Source: Salegentibacter agarivorans
GTDB taxonomy: Bacteria; Bacteroidota; Bacteroidia; Flavobacteriales; Flavobacteriaceae
Assembly: GCF_900113135.1 (NCBI RefSeq)
Contig: NZ_FOOH01000007.1
Span: 62,001 to 126,000, forward strand
Direction: 5' to 3'
DNA length: 64,000 bases
A program made the translations under genes and the position numbers. Below, piece after piece: positions 44,607 to 53,671 of this stretch (position 1 is the first letter of the stretch; each line of letters begins with the position of its first letter). The notes under the pieces are model-generated. The model was not told the DNA's origin. It did no database searches and was given only the letters and a program-made list of their open reading frames with translations.

Positions 44607-45614
44607 CTAATTCCCTAAAATTCGGGTACCTAACTGCGATAATAATTCCTTTGCGTCACCGCGTGTTTTTTCGGCTTCTATGGCTTTGATTTCGCCATTT
44701 TCCTCGATCAGTTTATAGCTAAATGCAAAGTCGGCATCTACTCTGGCTATCGGACTTAAAGTCCCAAAACGAAGATCATTAAAATAAATTTCTCCATCTC
44801 TTTTTGAAATGGTATACCAACCTTCCGAAATATTGATAAGCCGTTTTACATTTCGCTTTTCGATCCAGTCACCAAGCAATTGATGGTTTTTATGATGTTT
44901 CACAAACGCTATTGGTTGGGTATCAAAAATTGAATAGTTCCCAATTAAATATGCATCTTCCACCTCCACATTAGCCGACCATAACACGGCATTTAACGGG
45001 GAAGGTTTTGTTTCAATTTTATAATAGGCAATATCCTGGTTTTCCAAAGCTTCCGTAAACTTATAAAACGTGTAAAGTTTTAGGGCCGGGGTAATAACCA
45101 ACAAATAAATACTACTTATTAAGAGGCCAAGATTATTTAGTTTTCTTCTTTTTTTAGTTCCTTTTGCTTGTCGCATCGCCAGGATTAAGAACACTAAAAA
45201 TGGCAAAGTGTATAAAGGGTCTATTACAAAAATATTCTTATACGCCAAACGGACTTCCAGGGGCCAGAATAACTGTGTTCCCCAGGTTGTATGAGAATCC
45301 AGAAGCGGATGCGTAAAAAAGCCCCAAAACATCAACCAGGACCAATTTTGCCAGGTGGCAATAGATTTCTTTTCAATCTTTGAAATGAGCCAACCAAAAA
45401 TGGGCGCAAAAAGTATAGAAAATACGATGGAATGTGTAAAGCCACGGTGAATTTCAATAGCGGTAATAGTATCGGTAAAGGTGCTTGCAAAAGTATCCAG
45501 GTCGGGAATTGTGCCCGCAATGGCTCCATAAAGCATCGCTTTGTTCCCAACTTTTTTCCCGAGAACCGCTTCGCCAACGGCTGCGCCTAAGACTATTTGT
45601 GTTAGTGAATCCAT
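44607..45614 (-). CDS. YdjM-like membrane-bound metal-dependent hydrolase
   Basis: 335 residues. DSLTQIVLGAAVGEAVLGKKVG and GAIAGTIPDLDTF are the family N-terminus with PDxD, and HRGFTHSIVF and HPLLDSHTTWGTQ give the His/Asp metal ligands. About four membrane segments lie in residues 60-180; the C-terminal ~150 residues are soluble. Substrate unknown; the related Bacillus and E. coli proteins are LexA-regulated or uncharacterised. Confidence 0.88.
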   Translation of the reverse strand: MDSLTQIVLGAAVGEAVLGKKVGNKAMLYGAIAGTIPDLDTFASTFTDTITAIEIHRGFTHSIVFSILFAPIFGWLISKIEKKSIATWQNWSWLMFWGFFTHPLLDSHTTWGTQLFWPLEVRLAYKNIFVIDPLYTLPFLVFLILAMRQAKGTKKRRKLNNLGLLISSIYLLVITPALKLYTFYKFTEALENQDIAYYKIETKPSPLNAVLWSANVEVEDAYLIGNYSIFDTQPIAFVKHHKNHQLLGDWIEKRNVKRLINISEGWYTISKRDGEIYFNDLRFGTLSPIARVDADFAFSYKLIEENGEIKAIEAEKTRGDAKELLSQLGTRILGN

Positions 45615-45654
45615 TTATATTTTTTCCTTTAGCTTCATTCTCTTTGACAATTTA

Positions 45655-45680
45655 GACCCTGAAATAAATTCAGGGTGACG
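45655..45680. repeat. R1 repeat unit
   Basis: A 26-bp unit starting GACCCTGAAATAAATTCAGG and ending GTGACG. CCCTGAA/TTCAGGG form a perfect stem. Single copy in the 72-base gap before the MutS-like gene's stop. Confidence 0.7.
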
Positions 45681-45686
45681 ATGCTG

Positions 45687-47465
45687 TTAATCATCAACAA
45701 TCTCCATCTTCCTTAGAAGGAATGAGGCATTCATATTCTGGCAAATTCCATCTTTAAATTTATAATCAAAATGCAGCTCATCATTGATAATTTCAGCATC
45801 AAAATAATGGTTTTTCACCTGACTTAATTCTGAAGTGATTTCGCATAAACTCAAATCGTGCGTAGCGATAATTCCGGTTGAATTAGAGTTCACCAGTTTC
45901 CTGATAAACTTTTTAGAGCCAATAGCTTTATCGCTACTATTGGTTCCTTTTAAAATTTCATCAAGAATAATAAAATATCGATCGGTTTTAATTTCGTCTA
46001 CTATAAACTTTAAGCGCTTTAATTCTGAAAAGAAATAAGATTCGTCGTCACTTAACGAATCGCTGGTACGCATACTGGTAATGAGTTTAATCGGCGAATA
46101 CTTACAGGCTTCAGCACAAACCGGAAGTCCAATATTGCTCATTAAAATTTGAAGGGATACCGTTCTTAGAAACGTACTTTTCCCTGCCATATTCGCGCCG
46201 GTAATAATAAAGAATTCTTCGTCTCCAATCGTAAAATCGTTAGCAACCCTCTTTTTAGGATCTAAAAGTGGATGCGCCAATTTGATAGCTGAAATACCTC
46301 TTTTTTCGTTTACAATTTCAGGAAAAACATAGTTTGGATGATTAAACACGAAATTCCCCAGGGAATTATAAGCATCGGTAAATTCAATGACCTCAAACCA
46401 TTTTTCGACGTTTTGGCGGTATGCTGAAATCCATTTTTCTAATTTATAACTCTGGCGAAGATCCCAGAGTAAAAAACCGTTGCCAAAAATGCCGAAAATC
46501 ATATTGTTTCGCTGGTCTAATGCATCGATCGCTTTGGAAAATTCTTTGAAAATTGCGGATGCCTTTTTCTTTTCTGAATGAATAAGCGACTGGTTTTTCT
46601 TTAAAATTTCTGAAGAAAAATCTTCTTTTTCAAGAAGTTCCAGCAACAAATGATATTGATGAAAAGTATCCTGAACTTTACTTACGCTCCCCGAAAGTAA
46701 ATTGATTTTCTTCAGGTAAATTCCTGTAAAAAGTAAGCCGGCTAAGAACCACAGAAAAAGATGAATTCCCTTTAAATAATCAAAAGAATAACCCGCGATC
46801 ACTAGAATGGAAATCACCGAAAAGACAGTGGGCAACCATTTCATATAATTCGGAACAAAATTCTTATAATTTTTAAACCATTTAATGACGGTTTTTGATG
46901 GGGTCTCAGTTTTTACCAATCTGGCTAAGGCCGTAAATTCCTGTCTCCATTCAGCTTTAGTTGCAAGTTCTTTAACGGCTTCCTGTTTCTGAGAAATATC
47001 TTCTATGCTATTTTCAGTAAAAATACCAGCAAGCTTTTTAGTACCTTCATAAAGTGCGGTTCGGTTGGAATACTGGAAAAAGGAACCCCTTCCAAATAAG
47101 TCGATATCCTGGCTGTAAGGATGAACGGGATTTTCAAATTCACTGCCTTCGGGTAAATCCTGAAAATTCCGGGTTTTTAAAATATCAATTTCCAGTTCGT
47201 TTAGCTTGATGATTTCCTTTTGCTTATCACTCTTATCTTTAAGATTGCTGTGCCTGGAAACCAGGAATAAAAAAAGTGCAATCCCACCAATAACTACAGG
47301 AACGATCACATTCATATTTCCGAAAAAATAATAGATCGTAAAACATATTGCTAGAAAAATGAAAAGCCTGATTAAACTGGAGACCAGCAATTTTGTAGAG
47401 ATCTTGCTTAATTCCTGCTGGTGTATTTCTTTTTGCTTTGAATAAAATTCTAATGGGTTATTCAT
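45687..47465 (-). CDS. Membrane-anchored MutS-like ATPase
   Basis: 592 residues. Two membrane hairpins, at about 28-68 (FIFLAICFTIYYFFG, VIGGIALFLFLVSRH) and 212-252, precede a MutS core. ITGANMAGKSTFLRTVSL (near 420) is Walker A, YFIILDEILKGTNSSDK Walker B and IIATHDLSLCE the H-loop. The mismatch-recognition domain of MutS is missing. Common in Bacteroidota, function unknown; membrane anchoring argues against ordinary mismatch repair. It overlaps the upstream MmcQ/YjbR gene by eight bases. Confidence 0.85.
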   Translation of the reverse strand: MNNPLEFYSKQKEIHQQELSKISTKLLVSSLIRLFIFLAICFTIYYFFGNMNVIVPVVIGGIALFLFLVSRHSNLKDKSDKQKEIIKLNELEIDILKTRNFQDLPEGSEFENPVHPYSQDIDLFGRGSFFQYSNRTALYEGTKKLAGIFTENSIEDISQKQEAVKELATKAEWRQEFTALARLVKTETPSKTVIKWFKNYKNFVPNYMKWLPTVFSVISILVIAGYSFDYLKGIHLFLWFLAGLLFTGIYLKKINLLSGSVSKVQDTFHQYHLLLELLEKEDFSSEILKKNQSLIHSEKKKASAIFKEFSKAIDALDQRNNMIFGIFGNGFLLWDLRQSYKLEKWISAYRQNVEKWFEVIEFTDAYNSLGNFVFNHPNYVFPEIVNEKRGISAIKLAHPLLDPKKRVANDFTIGDEEFFIITGANMAGKSTFLRTVSLQILMSNIGLPVCAEACKYSPIKLITSMRTSDSLSDDESYFFSELKRLKFIVDEIKTDRYFIILDEILKGTNSSDKAIGSKKFIRKLVNSNSTGIIATHDLSLCEITSELSQVKNHYFDAEIINDELHFDYKFKDGICQNMNASFLLRKMEIVDD

Positions 47466-47841
47466 CTAAATCTTTAAGTTCTTGTTGTTGCTTTTTGGTT
47501 AATCCCGCTTCTACCAAATTGTAAGAATCGTCTACTAATTGAAAAATAAAATCGGGCTTTAAGTGACCATCCAGGATCACTGTGTTCCAATGCTGTTTGT
47601 TCATATGGTAACCGGGTAAAATATTATTCTCGTATTCTTCCCGCAATCTTATAGCTTCTTCTGGATCACATTTTAAATTTACACTAAGCGGAATCGCATC
47701 AAGACCGGCCAAGGCAAACATCTTGCCCATAACTTTAAAAACCAGCGTATCTGGACCAAAAGGTAAGCCTTCTGTCACGCCTTTTTTACTGATGCAGTAG
47801 TTTCTAAGGGTTTCGATGTCCATATATTTAAGAATTGTCAT
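47458..47841 (-). CDS. MmcQ/YjbR family protein
   Basis: 127 residues. Full-length CyaY-like fold with GVTEGLPFGPDTLVFKVMGKMFAL, PLSVNLKCDPEEAIRLREEY and GYHMNKQHWNTVILDG. Often called a DNA-binding protein from its fold, but without a proven role. Co-transcribed with the MutS-like ATPase by overlap. The R1 element at 47839-47907 begins at its start codon. Confidence 0.92.
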   Translation of the reverse strand: MTILKYMDIETLRNYCISKKGVTEGLPFGPDTLVFKVMGKMFALAGLDAIPLSVNLKCDPEEAIRLREEYENNILPGYHMNKQHWNTVILDGHLKPDFIFQLVDDSYNLVEAGLTKKQQQELKDLDE

Positions 47842-47907
47842 TTCCGTGAAGACGGAAATCTATCTAATAATCAATATGCTAGATCCTGAAACAAGTTCAG
47901 GATGACG
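47839..47907. repeat. R1-type composite repeat
   Basis: GTCATTTCCGTGAAGACGG at the left and GATCCTGAAACAAGTTCAGG then ATGACG at the right, giving GTCAT...ATGAC ends around two internal hairpins. The left half recurs at 57956-57981 (GTCATTTCCGCGCAGGCGG). It fills the whole leader of the MmcQ/YjbR gene. Confidence 0.7.
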
Positions 47908-47914
47908 TCACCGT

Positions 47915-48529
47915 CTAATTTTCAATCTTCGCCTGATTTCTATCTTCTAAAGTCAGCGCGGTATAATCTAGCTTCCAACCTATGGTTTCCACTATTTTTT
48001 CCATCAATAAAATAGTATCCAGCGCCTCTTTTCTCGCCTGGTCTAAAAGTCCGCTTTGGGGAATTTTATCAACTATATAGTTTTTGGCGTCGCGGTTAAT
48101 ATCAGTAAGATCTGAAGTAGTGAACGGATTTGCCCATCCCTCGCGCTTATCATAATATTTAAAATCTGTTTCTACAGTAAGTAATTCGGGCTGCGGAAAA
48201 TTGGTGAGCACAATGGTTTTCTTTTCATTCTCGCTATTCATTCGCACTTTACTAAGGTCAAAACCTACGTGCGCTTTGGCATTAACCAACACTATGGCCT
48301 TTTTCTTTCCTAAGAGCAAACTCAGGTATTTTTCTTTTAAATTCTCGTAATGATAGACTTCAGAAAAATCGCCTTCAACGGTTATAAATTTGCAAACACT
48401 CCTTATTTTATCCATAATCACCAAGGACTGCTCATTGGTTTTAAGCTTTGATTTCTCCTTATTAAACCTGGCAAAAATAAAATAAGCCACGACCGCTCCC
48501 ACGGCCAATCCGATAAATAAAAATTCCAT
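47915..48529 (-). CDS. DUF4230 family membrane-anchored protein
   Basis: 204 residues. An N-terminal membrane segment (FLFIGLAVGAVVAYFIFARF) precedes the DUF4230 domain: CKFITVEGDFSEVYHYE, KKAIVLVNAKAHVGFDLSKV and a second half ending in LDTILLMEKIVETIGW. The domain is probably extracytoplasmic and its role is unknown. It begins one base before the stop of the DUF4260 gene, suggesting one operon from 49624. Confidence 0.87.
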   Translation of the reverse strand: MEFLFIGLAVGAVVAYFIFARFNKEKSKLKTNEQSLVIMDKIRSVCKFITVEGDFSEVYHYENLKEKYLSLLLGKKKAIVLVNAKAHVGFDLSKVRMNSENEKKTIVLTNFPQPELLTVETDFKYYDKREGWANPFTTSDLTDINRDAKNYIVDKIPQSGLLDQARKEALDTILLMEKIVETIGWKLDYTALTLEDRNQAKIEN

Positions 48530-48530
48530 A

Positions 48531-48881
48531 TTAATTTCCTATTTCTCCCAAATGAGTGAACTTGAAGCCTTTTTCATACTTGAGCCCGTAGCCTAAAATA
48601 CGATCAAAAGCCGCGTGTGAAAACAAAATTACACCTATTAATTGAAATACTTCATTTTGCAGGTAAAATCCCAGGAACCAGATTGAAATCGCAAATCCTT
48701 TATGATGAAAAAGGTTATAAATTAAAGCACCAATTTTATTATTGAAGAGATATCCAAGCATTCCAAAATCTGGTGTAAAAAATAAAACTAAAAACCACCA
48801 CCAGGCAAAGTCTAATCGGCTAAAAGCGAAGATTCCCAATATTAACATTCCGAGTTCTTCAAGTGCGAGTGTTATTTTCAT
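48531..48881 (-). CDS. DUF4260 family membrane protein
   Basis: 116 residues with three to four membrane segments (ALEELGMLILGIFAFSRLDF, WWFLVLFFTPDFGMLGYL, YNLFHHKGFAISIWFL, LIGVILFSHAAFDRILGYGL). The FSHAAFDRILGYGLKY stretch with His and Asp is the family hallmark. No biochemical function is known. The start overlaps the cyclase stop by four bases. Confidence 0.87.
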   Translation of the reverse strand: MKITLALEELGMLILGIFAFSRLDFAWWWFLVLFFTPDFGMLGYLFNNKIGALIYNLFHHKGFAISIWFLGFYLQNEVFQLIGVILFSHAAFDRILGYGLKYEKGFKFTHLGEIGN

Positions 48882-49624
48882 AAGAATTTATATAAAACAG
48901 GTTTTGAGGGGCTGGCATCGTTTTCAAAAGAAGCTATTTGCAGGTTTAGCAAATAATCCCCATCCTCCATAGAATTAGGAACATACACAAGTTCGGTAAT
49001 AGTAGCATCAAACCGAGTGTTTTTCGGGTAATTCCAAAAAGCTTTATGCGCCAATAATTTCCCGTCATCCTTTTCCTTATCTACCGAAGGTAAATCTATA
49101 AGCAAATGTTTTACACCGGAATTTCTAAGATAAACCGCGGCCTCTTCACTAAGATAAGGCCAATTGGTATGTGAATATTTTTTAGTCTGCTTTTCCCTGA
49201 AATTGGGCAGCGTGCGTATAATTAAAGCTTCCGTTTCATTCGGCTGAATTTTCTCCCTCAAAATTGCCTCGGAAATCACCTTATCTTCTCCTCTTGTTTC
49301 AGGCTCTACTGAAATCAGTTTAGAAAGAAAGAAGAAAGTTTTTAAGGTTTGATTGACGCTGTAAAATTCCCTGGAAATATGCCCTACACATTCGGTATGC
49401 GTACCGTGAGCGTGCGGATTAAACTGAATATTATTAAAATTAACCGAGGCTCCTTCTGAAACTTTCCCAATAAAATCACCGTCTTTAACCGGATTTATTT
49501 TAGGAGCATCTAAATACCAGGCCACCGGGTTTTTAGCATCGCCCCGCAAACCAATGGAAATATCAATTGGTTTGGAAAGATCGGTTTCGTAAGTTTTCCT
49601 GTTGAGTTCTATACTTGCTTTCAC
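48878..49624 (-). CDS. Cyclase family protein (kynurenine formamidase-like)
   Basis: 248 residues. NPHAHGTHTECVGHIS carries the HxGTHxDxPxH-type metal-binding motif in a variant form (THTE). LIIRTLPN, HLLIDLPSVDKEKDDGKLLAHKAFW are further family blocks. Related enzymes hydrolyse N-formylkynurenine or other amides; the Asp-to-Glu change in the motif leaves the substrate open. First gene of a likely three-gene operon. Confidence 0.85.
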   Translation of the reverse strand: MKASIELNRKTYETDLSKPIDISIGLRGDAKNPVAWYLDAPKINPVKDGDFIGKVSEGASVNFNNIQFNPHAHGTHTECVGHISREFYSVNQTLKTFFFLSKLISVEPETRGEDKVISEAILREKIQPNETEALIIRTLPNFREKQTKKYSHTNWPYLSEEAAVYLRNSGVKHLLIDLPSVDKEKDDGKLLAHKAFWNYPKNTRFDATITELVYVPNSMEDGDYLLNLQIASFENDASPSKPVLYKFL

Positions 49625-49703
49625 AAGATAAATGTATTAAAAAGTTTCTGCTATTAAATATGAAAATGGAATAATAAGAATCTTTGGCAAATGTCATCTG
49701 ATT

Positions 49704-49804
49704 GTCATCCAGAACTTGTTTCAGAGCCTGCCCCGATTTTATTCGGGGATCTAAGTTTTTAGTAACTAGAACATGTTAGAAGCTGAAATAAATTCAGCTT
49801 GACG
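49704..49804. repeat. R1-type composite repeat
   Basis: Starts GTCATCCAGAACTTGTTTCAG-like and ends with AGCTGAAATAAATTCAGCTT then GACG, with a perfect inner hairpin CCCCGA-TTTTAT-TCGGGG (49731-49748). The outer halves are inverted relative to each other. It lies between the cyclase and HemW genes and could act as a hairpin after HemW. Confidence 0.7.
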
Positions 49805-49857
49805 AGGTTTGAGTTTGTTGTATAGTTTTTAAATTGAAAGTCAAAAACTAGCATTTC

Positions 49858-51036
49858 TTAATCCAGGAAAAACAAATCTGCAGCAATCCCGTCGCTTAAA
49901 AATTTCCCTTTGGAAGTAATATGATAGATCCCATTTTGTTCCCGAAGTAGATCTTCCTTTTGTAACGGTTTAGCAAGTTCCAAAAAATGGGCTTTATATT
50001 TTTCTCCAAACTTCCCGGAAACCTCAGCAAGCTCTACTCCAAATTTTGTGCGAAGCCGCGTCATTACATATTCGTTGTATTTATCTGAAAGCGATAAGGT
50101 CTCAGTTTCTTGGGGAATTTTATCATTTTCCAGGGCTTTTATATATAAAGGATTATTGGAGATGTTCCATTTCCTGGAATCCCCATCATAAGAATGCGCG
50201 GCAGGACCAATACCTAAATAAGGTTTCCCCAGCCAATATGCAGTGTTGTTTTCTGAAAAATAATCAGGCTTGCCGAAATTAGAAAACTCGTAATGTTCAA
50301 AACCATTTTTTGTAAGGGTTTCCACCAGGATTTCGAAATGAAGTTTAGCGGCTTCATCATCTACCGGTTTTATTTTTCCTCTTTCAATAAATTTTTGAAG
50401 CGCGGTATTCGGTTCTACGGTAAGTGCATAACTGGAAATATGAGGCACGCCAAGTTCAAGTGAAATTTCTATATTTCGTTGCCATCGTTCCGCACTCATT
50501 CCAGGGATTCCGTAAATAAGATCTATAGAAATATTATCGAAATATGATTTTGCGAGTTTTATACTTTTTAAAGCTTCCTCGGAATTATGCGCGCGGTTCA
50601 TCAGCTTTAAATCTTCTTCAAAAAAAGATTGAACTCCGATACTCAACCGGTTTATTTTTGAAGCTTTCAACATTTTCAACTTTTCTTCGGTTAGATCGTC
50701 GGGATTTGCTTCCAGGGTAATTTCAGGATTTTCAGCAATCTTATAATTCGCATAAATTGTCTCAAAAATTTGCTGAAGTTCCTCCGCTTCTAACAAACTG
50801 GGAGTTCCGCCACCAAAATAGATCGTCTGGATTTCAGGAGAGTTAAGCTCATTTTTCCGCAGCACTAATTCCCTACATAACATTTCCACAAGCTTTCCCT
50901 TCTTTTTTAAAGAGGTAGAGAAATGAAAATCACAATAGTGACAAGCCTGCTTACAGAAAGGAATGTGAATGTATAAGCCCCCTCCGCCCCCAAAGGGGGA
51001 ACCCGTAGATTCCTTCTCGCTACTATTGGTTTTCAT
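49858..51036 (-). CDS. hemW: HemW, radical SAM heme chaperone
   Basis: 392 residues. Cys28-x3-Cys32-x2-Cys35 in IPFCKQACHYCDF binds the 4Fe-4S cluster; IYFGGGTPSLLEAEEL is the SAM-binding GGGTPS motif; LEANPDD, NRLSIGVQSFFEEDL and YGIPGMSAERW follow. Once called oxygen-independent coproporphyrinogen oxidase; the family is now seen as inserting heme. Residues 6-20 (EKESTGSPFGGGGG region) are encoded by a hairpin CCCCC-AAA-GGGGG repeat, so the N-terminus differs from the usual short form that starts just before YIHIPFC. It begins 14 bases before the RuvC stop. Confidence 0.93.
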   Translation of the reverse strand: MKTNSSEKESTGSPFGGGGGLYIHIPFCKQACHYCDFHFSTSLKKKGKLVEMLCRELVLRKNELNSPEIQTIYFGGGTPSLLEAEELQQIFETIYANYKIAENPEITLEANPDDLTEEKLKMLKASKINRLSIGVQSFFEEDLKLMNRAHNSEEALKSIKLAKSYFDNISIDLIYGIPGMSAERWQRNIEISLELGVPHISSYALTVEPNTALQKFIERGKIKPVDDEAAKLHFEILVETLTKNGFEHYEFSNFGKPDYFSENNTAYWLGKPYLGIGPAAHSYDGDSRKWNISNNPLYIKALENDKIPQETETLSLSDKYNEYVMTRLRTKFGVELAEVSGKFGEKYKAHFLELAKPLQKEDLLREQNGIYHITSKGKFLSDGIAADLFFLD

Positions 51037-51050
51037 AGAATATAATCTCT

Positions 51051-51650
51051 TTATTTTTTGGAATTTTTTCCCCTTAGATTTACCGAACTAACTCCCCCTT
51101 TAGAATCTGGAGAGCTATTTTGCTTTACAAAAGCAGCCCAACCCGAATAGCTTTTCCCCACTTCGGTTATACCTGAATTGTAAAAATGACAAACCGCAGC
51201 TGCAAGTCCGTCGGTTGAGTCGAGATTCTTTGGTAATGATTTCAAACCTAATAAACTTTGCAGCATTTTTGCCACCTGCTCTTTACTGGCATTCCCATTC
51301 CCGGTAATTGCCATTTTAATTTTCTTGGGTAAATATTCAGTAATTGGTATTTCTCTTGAAAGTCCGGCGGCCATAGCCACGCCCTGTGCCCTTCCCAGCT
51401 TAAGCATAGATTGTACGTTTTTACCAAAAAACGGGGCTTCAATTGCAATTTCATCTGGATGATAAGTATCTATCAACTCTATGGTACGTTCAAAAATCAA
51501 TTTTAGTTTAACGTAATGATCGCTGTATTTACTTAGCTGCAACTCGTTTAGCTGCATAAATTTCATCTGCTTGTTTTCCACTTTTATGAGTCCGAAGCCC
51601 ATAATGGTGGTACCGGGATCAATTCCTAAAATGATTCTTTCGCTTTTCAA
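51051..51650 (-). CDS. ruvC: Holliday junction endonuclease RuvC
   Basis: 199 residues. ILGIDPGTTIMGFGLI gives the first catalytic Asp (residue 11), DEIAIEAPFFGKNVQSMLKLGRAQGVAM the catalytic Glu near 70, and NLDSTDGLAAAVCHF the distal Asp residues. The C-terminal ~35 residues are longer than the E. coli protein, as is usual in Bacteroidota. Cuts Holliday junctions after RuvAB migration. Likely co-transcribed with hemW. Confidence 0.95.
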   Translation of the reverse strand: MKSERIILGIDPGTTIMGFGLIKVENKQMKFMQLNELQLSKYSDHYVKLKLIFERTIELIDTYHPDEIAIEAPFFGKNVQSMLKLGRAQGVAMAAGLSREIPITEYLPKKIKMAITGNGNASKEQVAKMLQSLLGLKSLPKNLDSTDGLAAAVCHFYNSGITEVGKSYSGWAAFVKQNSSPDSKGGVSSVNLRGKNSKK

Positions 51651-51673
51651 AATACTTTTTTCAATTTAAAATT

Positions 51674-51738
51674 CACCAAATTATAGGTAGCTTAGCAAAG
51701 CTAAGCAATTTCATTTCCTTACTCGCTAAGCGAGATTT
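51674..51738. repeat. Two short hairpins upstream of ruvC
   Basis: GCTTAGC-AAA-GCTAAGC and CTCGC-TAA-GCGAG lie in the 187-bp divergent gap between ruvC and the membrane glycosyltransferase gene. They share the GCTAAGC core and could be remnants of a palindromic repeat; no promoter role is evident. Confidence 0.45.
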
Positions 51739-51837
51739 CAAATACGCCATAGTTAAGATATTTTCTCTTTCTACTGCTCTTCAATTTGCAGTGATTTGAT
51801 TTACTTTACAGGGAAATTAAGACTTTAAAAACCGAGT

Positions 51838-52986
51838 ATGTTCATCTTTGTTATAATCTGTATTTGTTATTCGGTTTTAATGCTAATGCTGCTTTACGGC
51901 TGGAAAAAAATTCCTGAATTCTCTTCGGAAAGTTCCCCTGCGGAAATCCGGTTTTCGATCATTGTTCCTTTTAGAAATGAAACTGAAAATTTACCGAATT
52001 TATTGAATTCCTTATCCCAGATAAATTATCCTGAATCTAAGTTTGAAATACTCCTGGTGAACGATGAATCTGAAGATAATTCGGTGGAAATCATCGAGGA
52101 ATTTCAGGAGAATCATTCAGAATTCGGTGTAAAACTTTTAGAAAACAAACGGGTTTCCAATTCTCCAAAAAAAAACGCCATTAACACTGCGATTAATTCT
52201 GCTAATTTTGAATATATAATTACCACAGATGCCGACTGTAAGATTCCTAAAAACTGGTTAAAAAGCTACAATGATTTTATCCTTAAAACCGGAAATAAAC
52301 TCATTGCCGGGCCGGTGGCTTTAAGTTCTCTTCCAACAGCAAACACAAATATAAAACGTAAAAATATCTTAAGGAACTTTGAAGAGTTAGATGTTTTAAG
52401 TCTGCAGGCATCTACTGCCGGAGCCTTCGGTATCGGGAAAGCATTTATGTGCAATGGCGCAAATTTATGTTATGAGAAAGATGCCTTTTTAGAAGTTTCA
52501 GGGTTTACCGGAAATGATAACATTGCAAGCGGTGATGATGTTTTTTTGCTTCAAAAATTTCAACAGGAGAATTATAAAATCGGGTTTTTAAAAAGTAAAG
52601 AAGTACTCGTTTATACCAAACCTCAACAAAGTTTTGGTAATCTGGTGTCACAGCGAATTCGTTGGGCTTCTAAAGCGCCGGCTTATAAAGGTTTATTTGC
52701 AAAATTCACAGGAGTAAGCGTACTTTTGATGAACCTAAGTCTTGTGATCGCTCTTTTTTTAGTCTTCTTTCAAATCCTGCTCTACCAGCCTATTTTGATT
52801 ATTTTTCTAGTAAAATTTAATCTTGATTTTATTCTGATCTACAGTTCAGCTAAATTTTTTCAGCGAGAAACAGTATTGCGAAGTTATTTTTGGAGCAGTA
52901 TCTTTTATCCTTTTTTTAGCACTTACGTCGCGGTTAAATCCCTATTTTCGGACTTTTCCTGGAAGGGAAGACAATTTAAAAACTAA
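51838..52986 (+). CDS. Membrane family 2 glycosyltransferase
   Basis: 382 residues. One N-terminal membrane segment (FIFVIICICYSVLMLMLLYG), then the GT2 domain: FSIIVPFRNETENLPNLLNSL, ILLVNDESEDNSVEII, IITTDADCKIPKNW (DxD), ASGDDVFLLQKFQ and QRIRW near residue 273 (QxxRW). Two or three C-terminal membrane segments follow. This processive-type architecture resembles cellulose/hyaluronan synthase relatives, but substrate and product are unknown. It is followed after two bases by the YciI-like gene. Confidence 0.88.
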   Translation: MFIFVIICICYSVLMLMLLYGWKKIPEFSSESSPAEIRFSIIVPFRNETENLPNLLNSLSQINYPESKFEILLVNDESEDNSVEIIEEFQENHSEFGVKLLENKRVSNSPKKNAINTAINSANFEYIITTDADCKIPKNWLKSYNDFILKTGNKLIAGPVALSSLPTANTNIKRKNILRNFEELDVLSLQASTAGAFGIGKAFMCNGANLCYEKDAFLEVSGFTGNDNIASGDDVFLLQKFQQENYKIGFLKSKEVLVYTKPQQSFGNLVSQRIRWASKAPAYKGLFAKFTGVSVLLMNLSLVIALFLVFFQILLYQPILIIFLVKFNLDFILIYSSAKFFQRETVLRSYFWSSIFYPFFSTYVAVKSLFSDFSWKGRQFKN

Positions 52987-52988
52987 AG

Positions 52989-53264
52989 ATGAATTATTAT
53001 ATTTTAGATTATATCACCTCTGATAATTACCTGGAGGAAAGGGTGAAATACCGAAAAGAACACTTAAATCACGCCACCGAATATTTTAATGAAGGCTATT
53101 TAATACTTGGAGGAGCCATCGACTCGGCAAACGAAGCGGTATTAGTTTTTAAAGCCGAAAGTGAGAAAATCGCGGAAGCTTTTGCTAAAAATGACCCATA
53201 TGTAAAAAACGGACTTATTAAAAGCTGGTCGGTAAAAAAATGGAATGTGGTGATTGGTAATTAA
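52989..53264 (+). CDS. YciI-like family protein
   Basis: 91 residues, the family's usual length. The ferredoxin-like fold is indicated by YYILDYITSDNYLEERVKYR, HLNHATEYFNEGYLILGGAI and AFAKNDPYVKNGLIKSWSVKKW, with the conserved His and Asp near residues 27 and 72. YciI-like proteins may have dehydrochlorinase-like activity, unproven in most. Its stop overlaps that of the convergent hicB by four bases. Confidence 0.9.
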   Translation: MNYYILDYITSDNYLEERVKYRKEHLNHATEYFNEGYLILGGAIDSANEAVLVFKAESEKIAEAFAKNDPYVKNGLIKSWSVKKWNVVIGN

Positions 53265-53665
53265 ATTGATACTGAAAGAAGATCTTCACCTAATTCGTGA
53301 ATCGCTTTTTCTATTCTTTTTGCTCTTTCTTCTGATGCATTTGCTTTTCCACTGGCATATTGCCTCATAAGTGAAGGATTTATACCGGATTTTTCGGCGA
53401 TAGCAGAAATTTTTATTGGAAGAAGCTTAAAAAATGAAGCTATATCCAGCCTATATTCAAATTCAGTTAAACCTTTAATTTCATCTAACCATTCTTCATT
53501 AAGATCTTCTGCTACTTCTATATAATCCTCAAACGCAACTTTGAGATTTTGTTTTAATTCATCTAATGAATTTCCAAAAGCACTTACTCCGCCTGGGATA
53601 TTTTGAGTACTTCCCCAGTAAGTCCCATCCTCGGCCTTTTCAACATATACATTAATCTTTTTCAT
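53261..53665 (-). CDS. hicB: HicB antitoxin
   Basis: 134 residues. The N-terminal partial RNase H-like domain has EDGTYWGSTQNIPGGVSAFGNSLDEL, and the C-terminal helix-turn-helix is in IKISAIAEKSGINPSLMRQYASGKANAS. HicB binds HicA and represses the operon at palindromic sites. It lies six bases after the HicA frame's stop, the usual order. Intact, although its HicA partner has no clear start. Confidence 0.92.
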   Translation of the reverse strand: MKKINVYVEKAEDGTYWGSTQNIPGGVSAFGNSLDELKQNLKVAFEDYIEVAEDLNEEWLDEIKGLTEFEYRLDIASFFKLLPIKISAIAEKSGINPSLMRQYASGKANASEERAKRIEKAIHELGEDLLSVSI

Positions 53666-53671
53666 TGTAAT

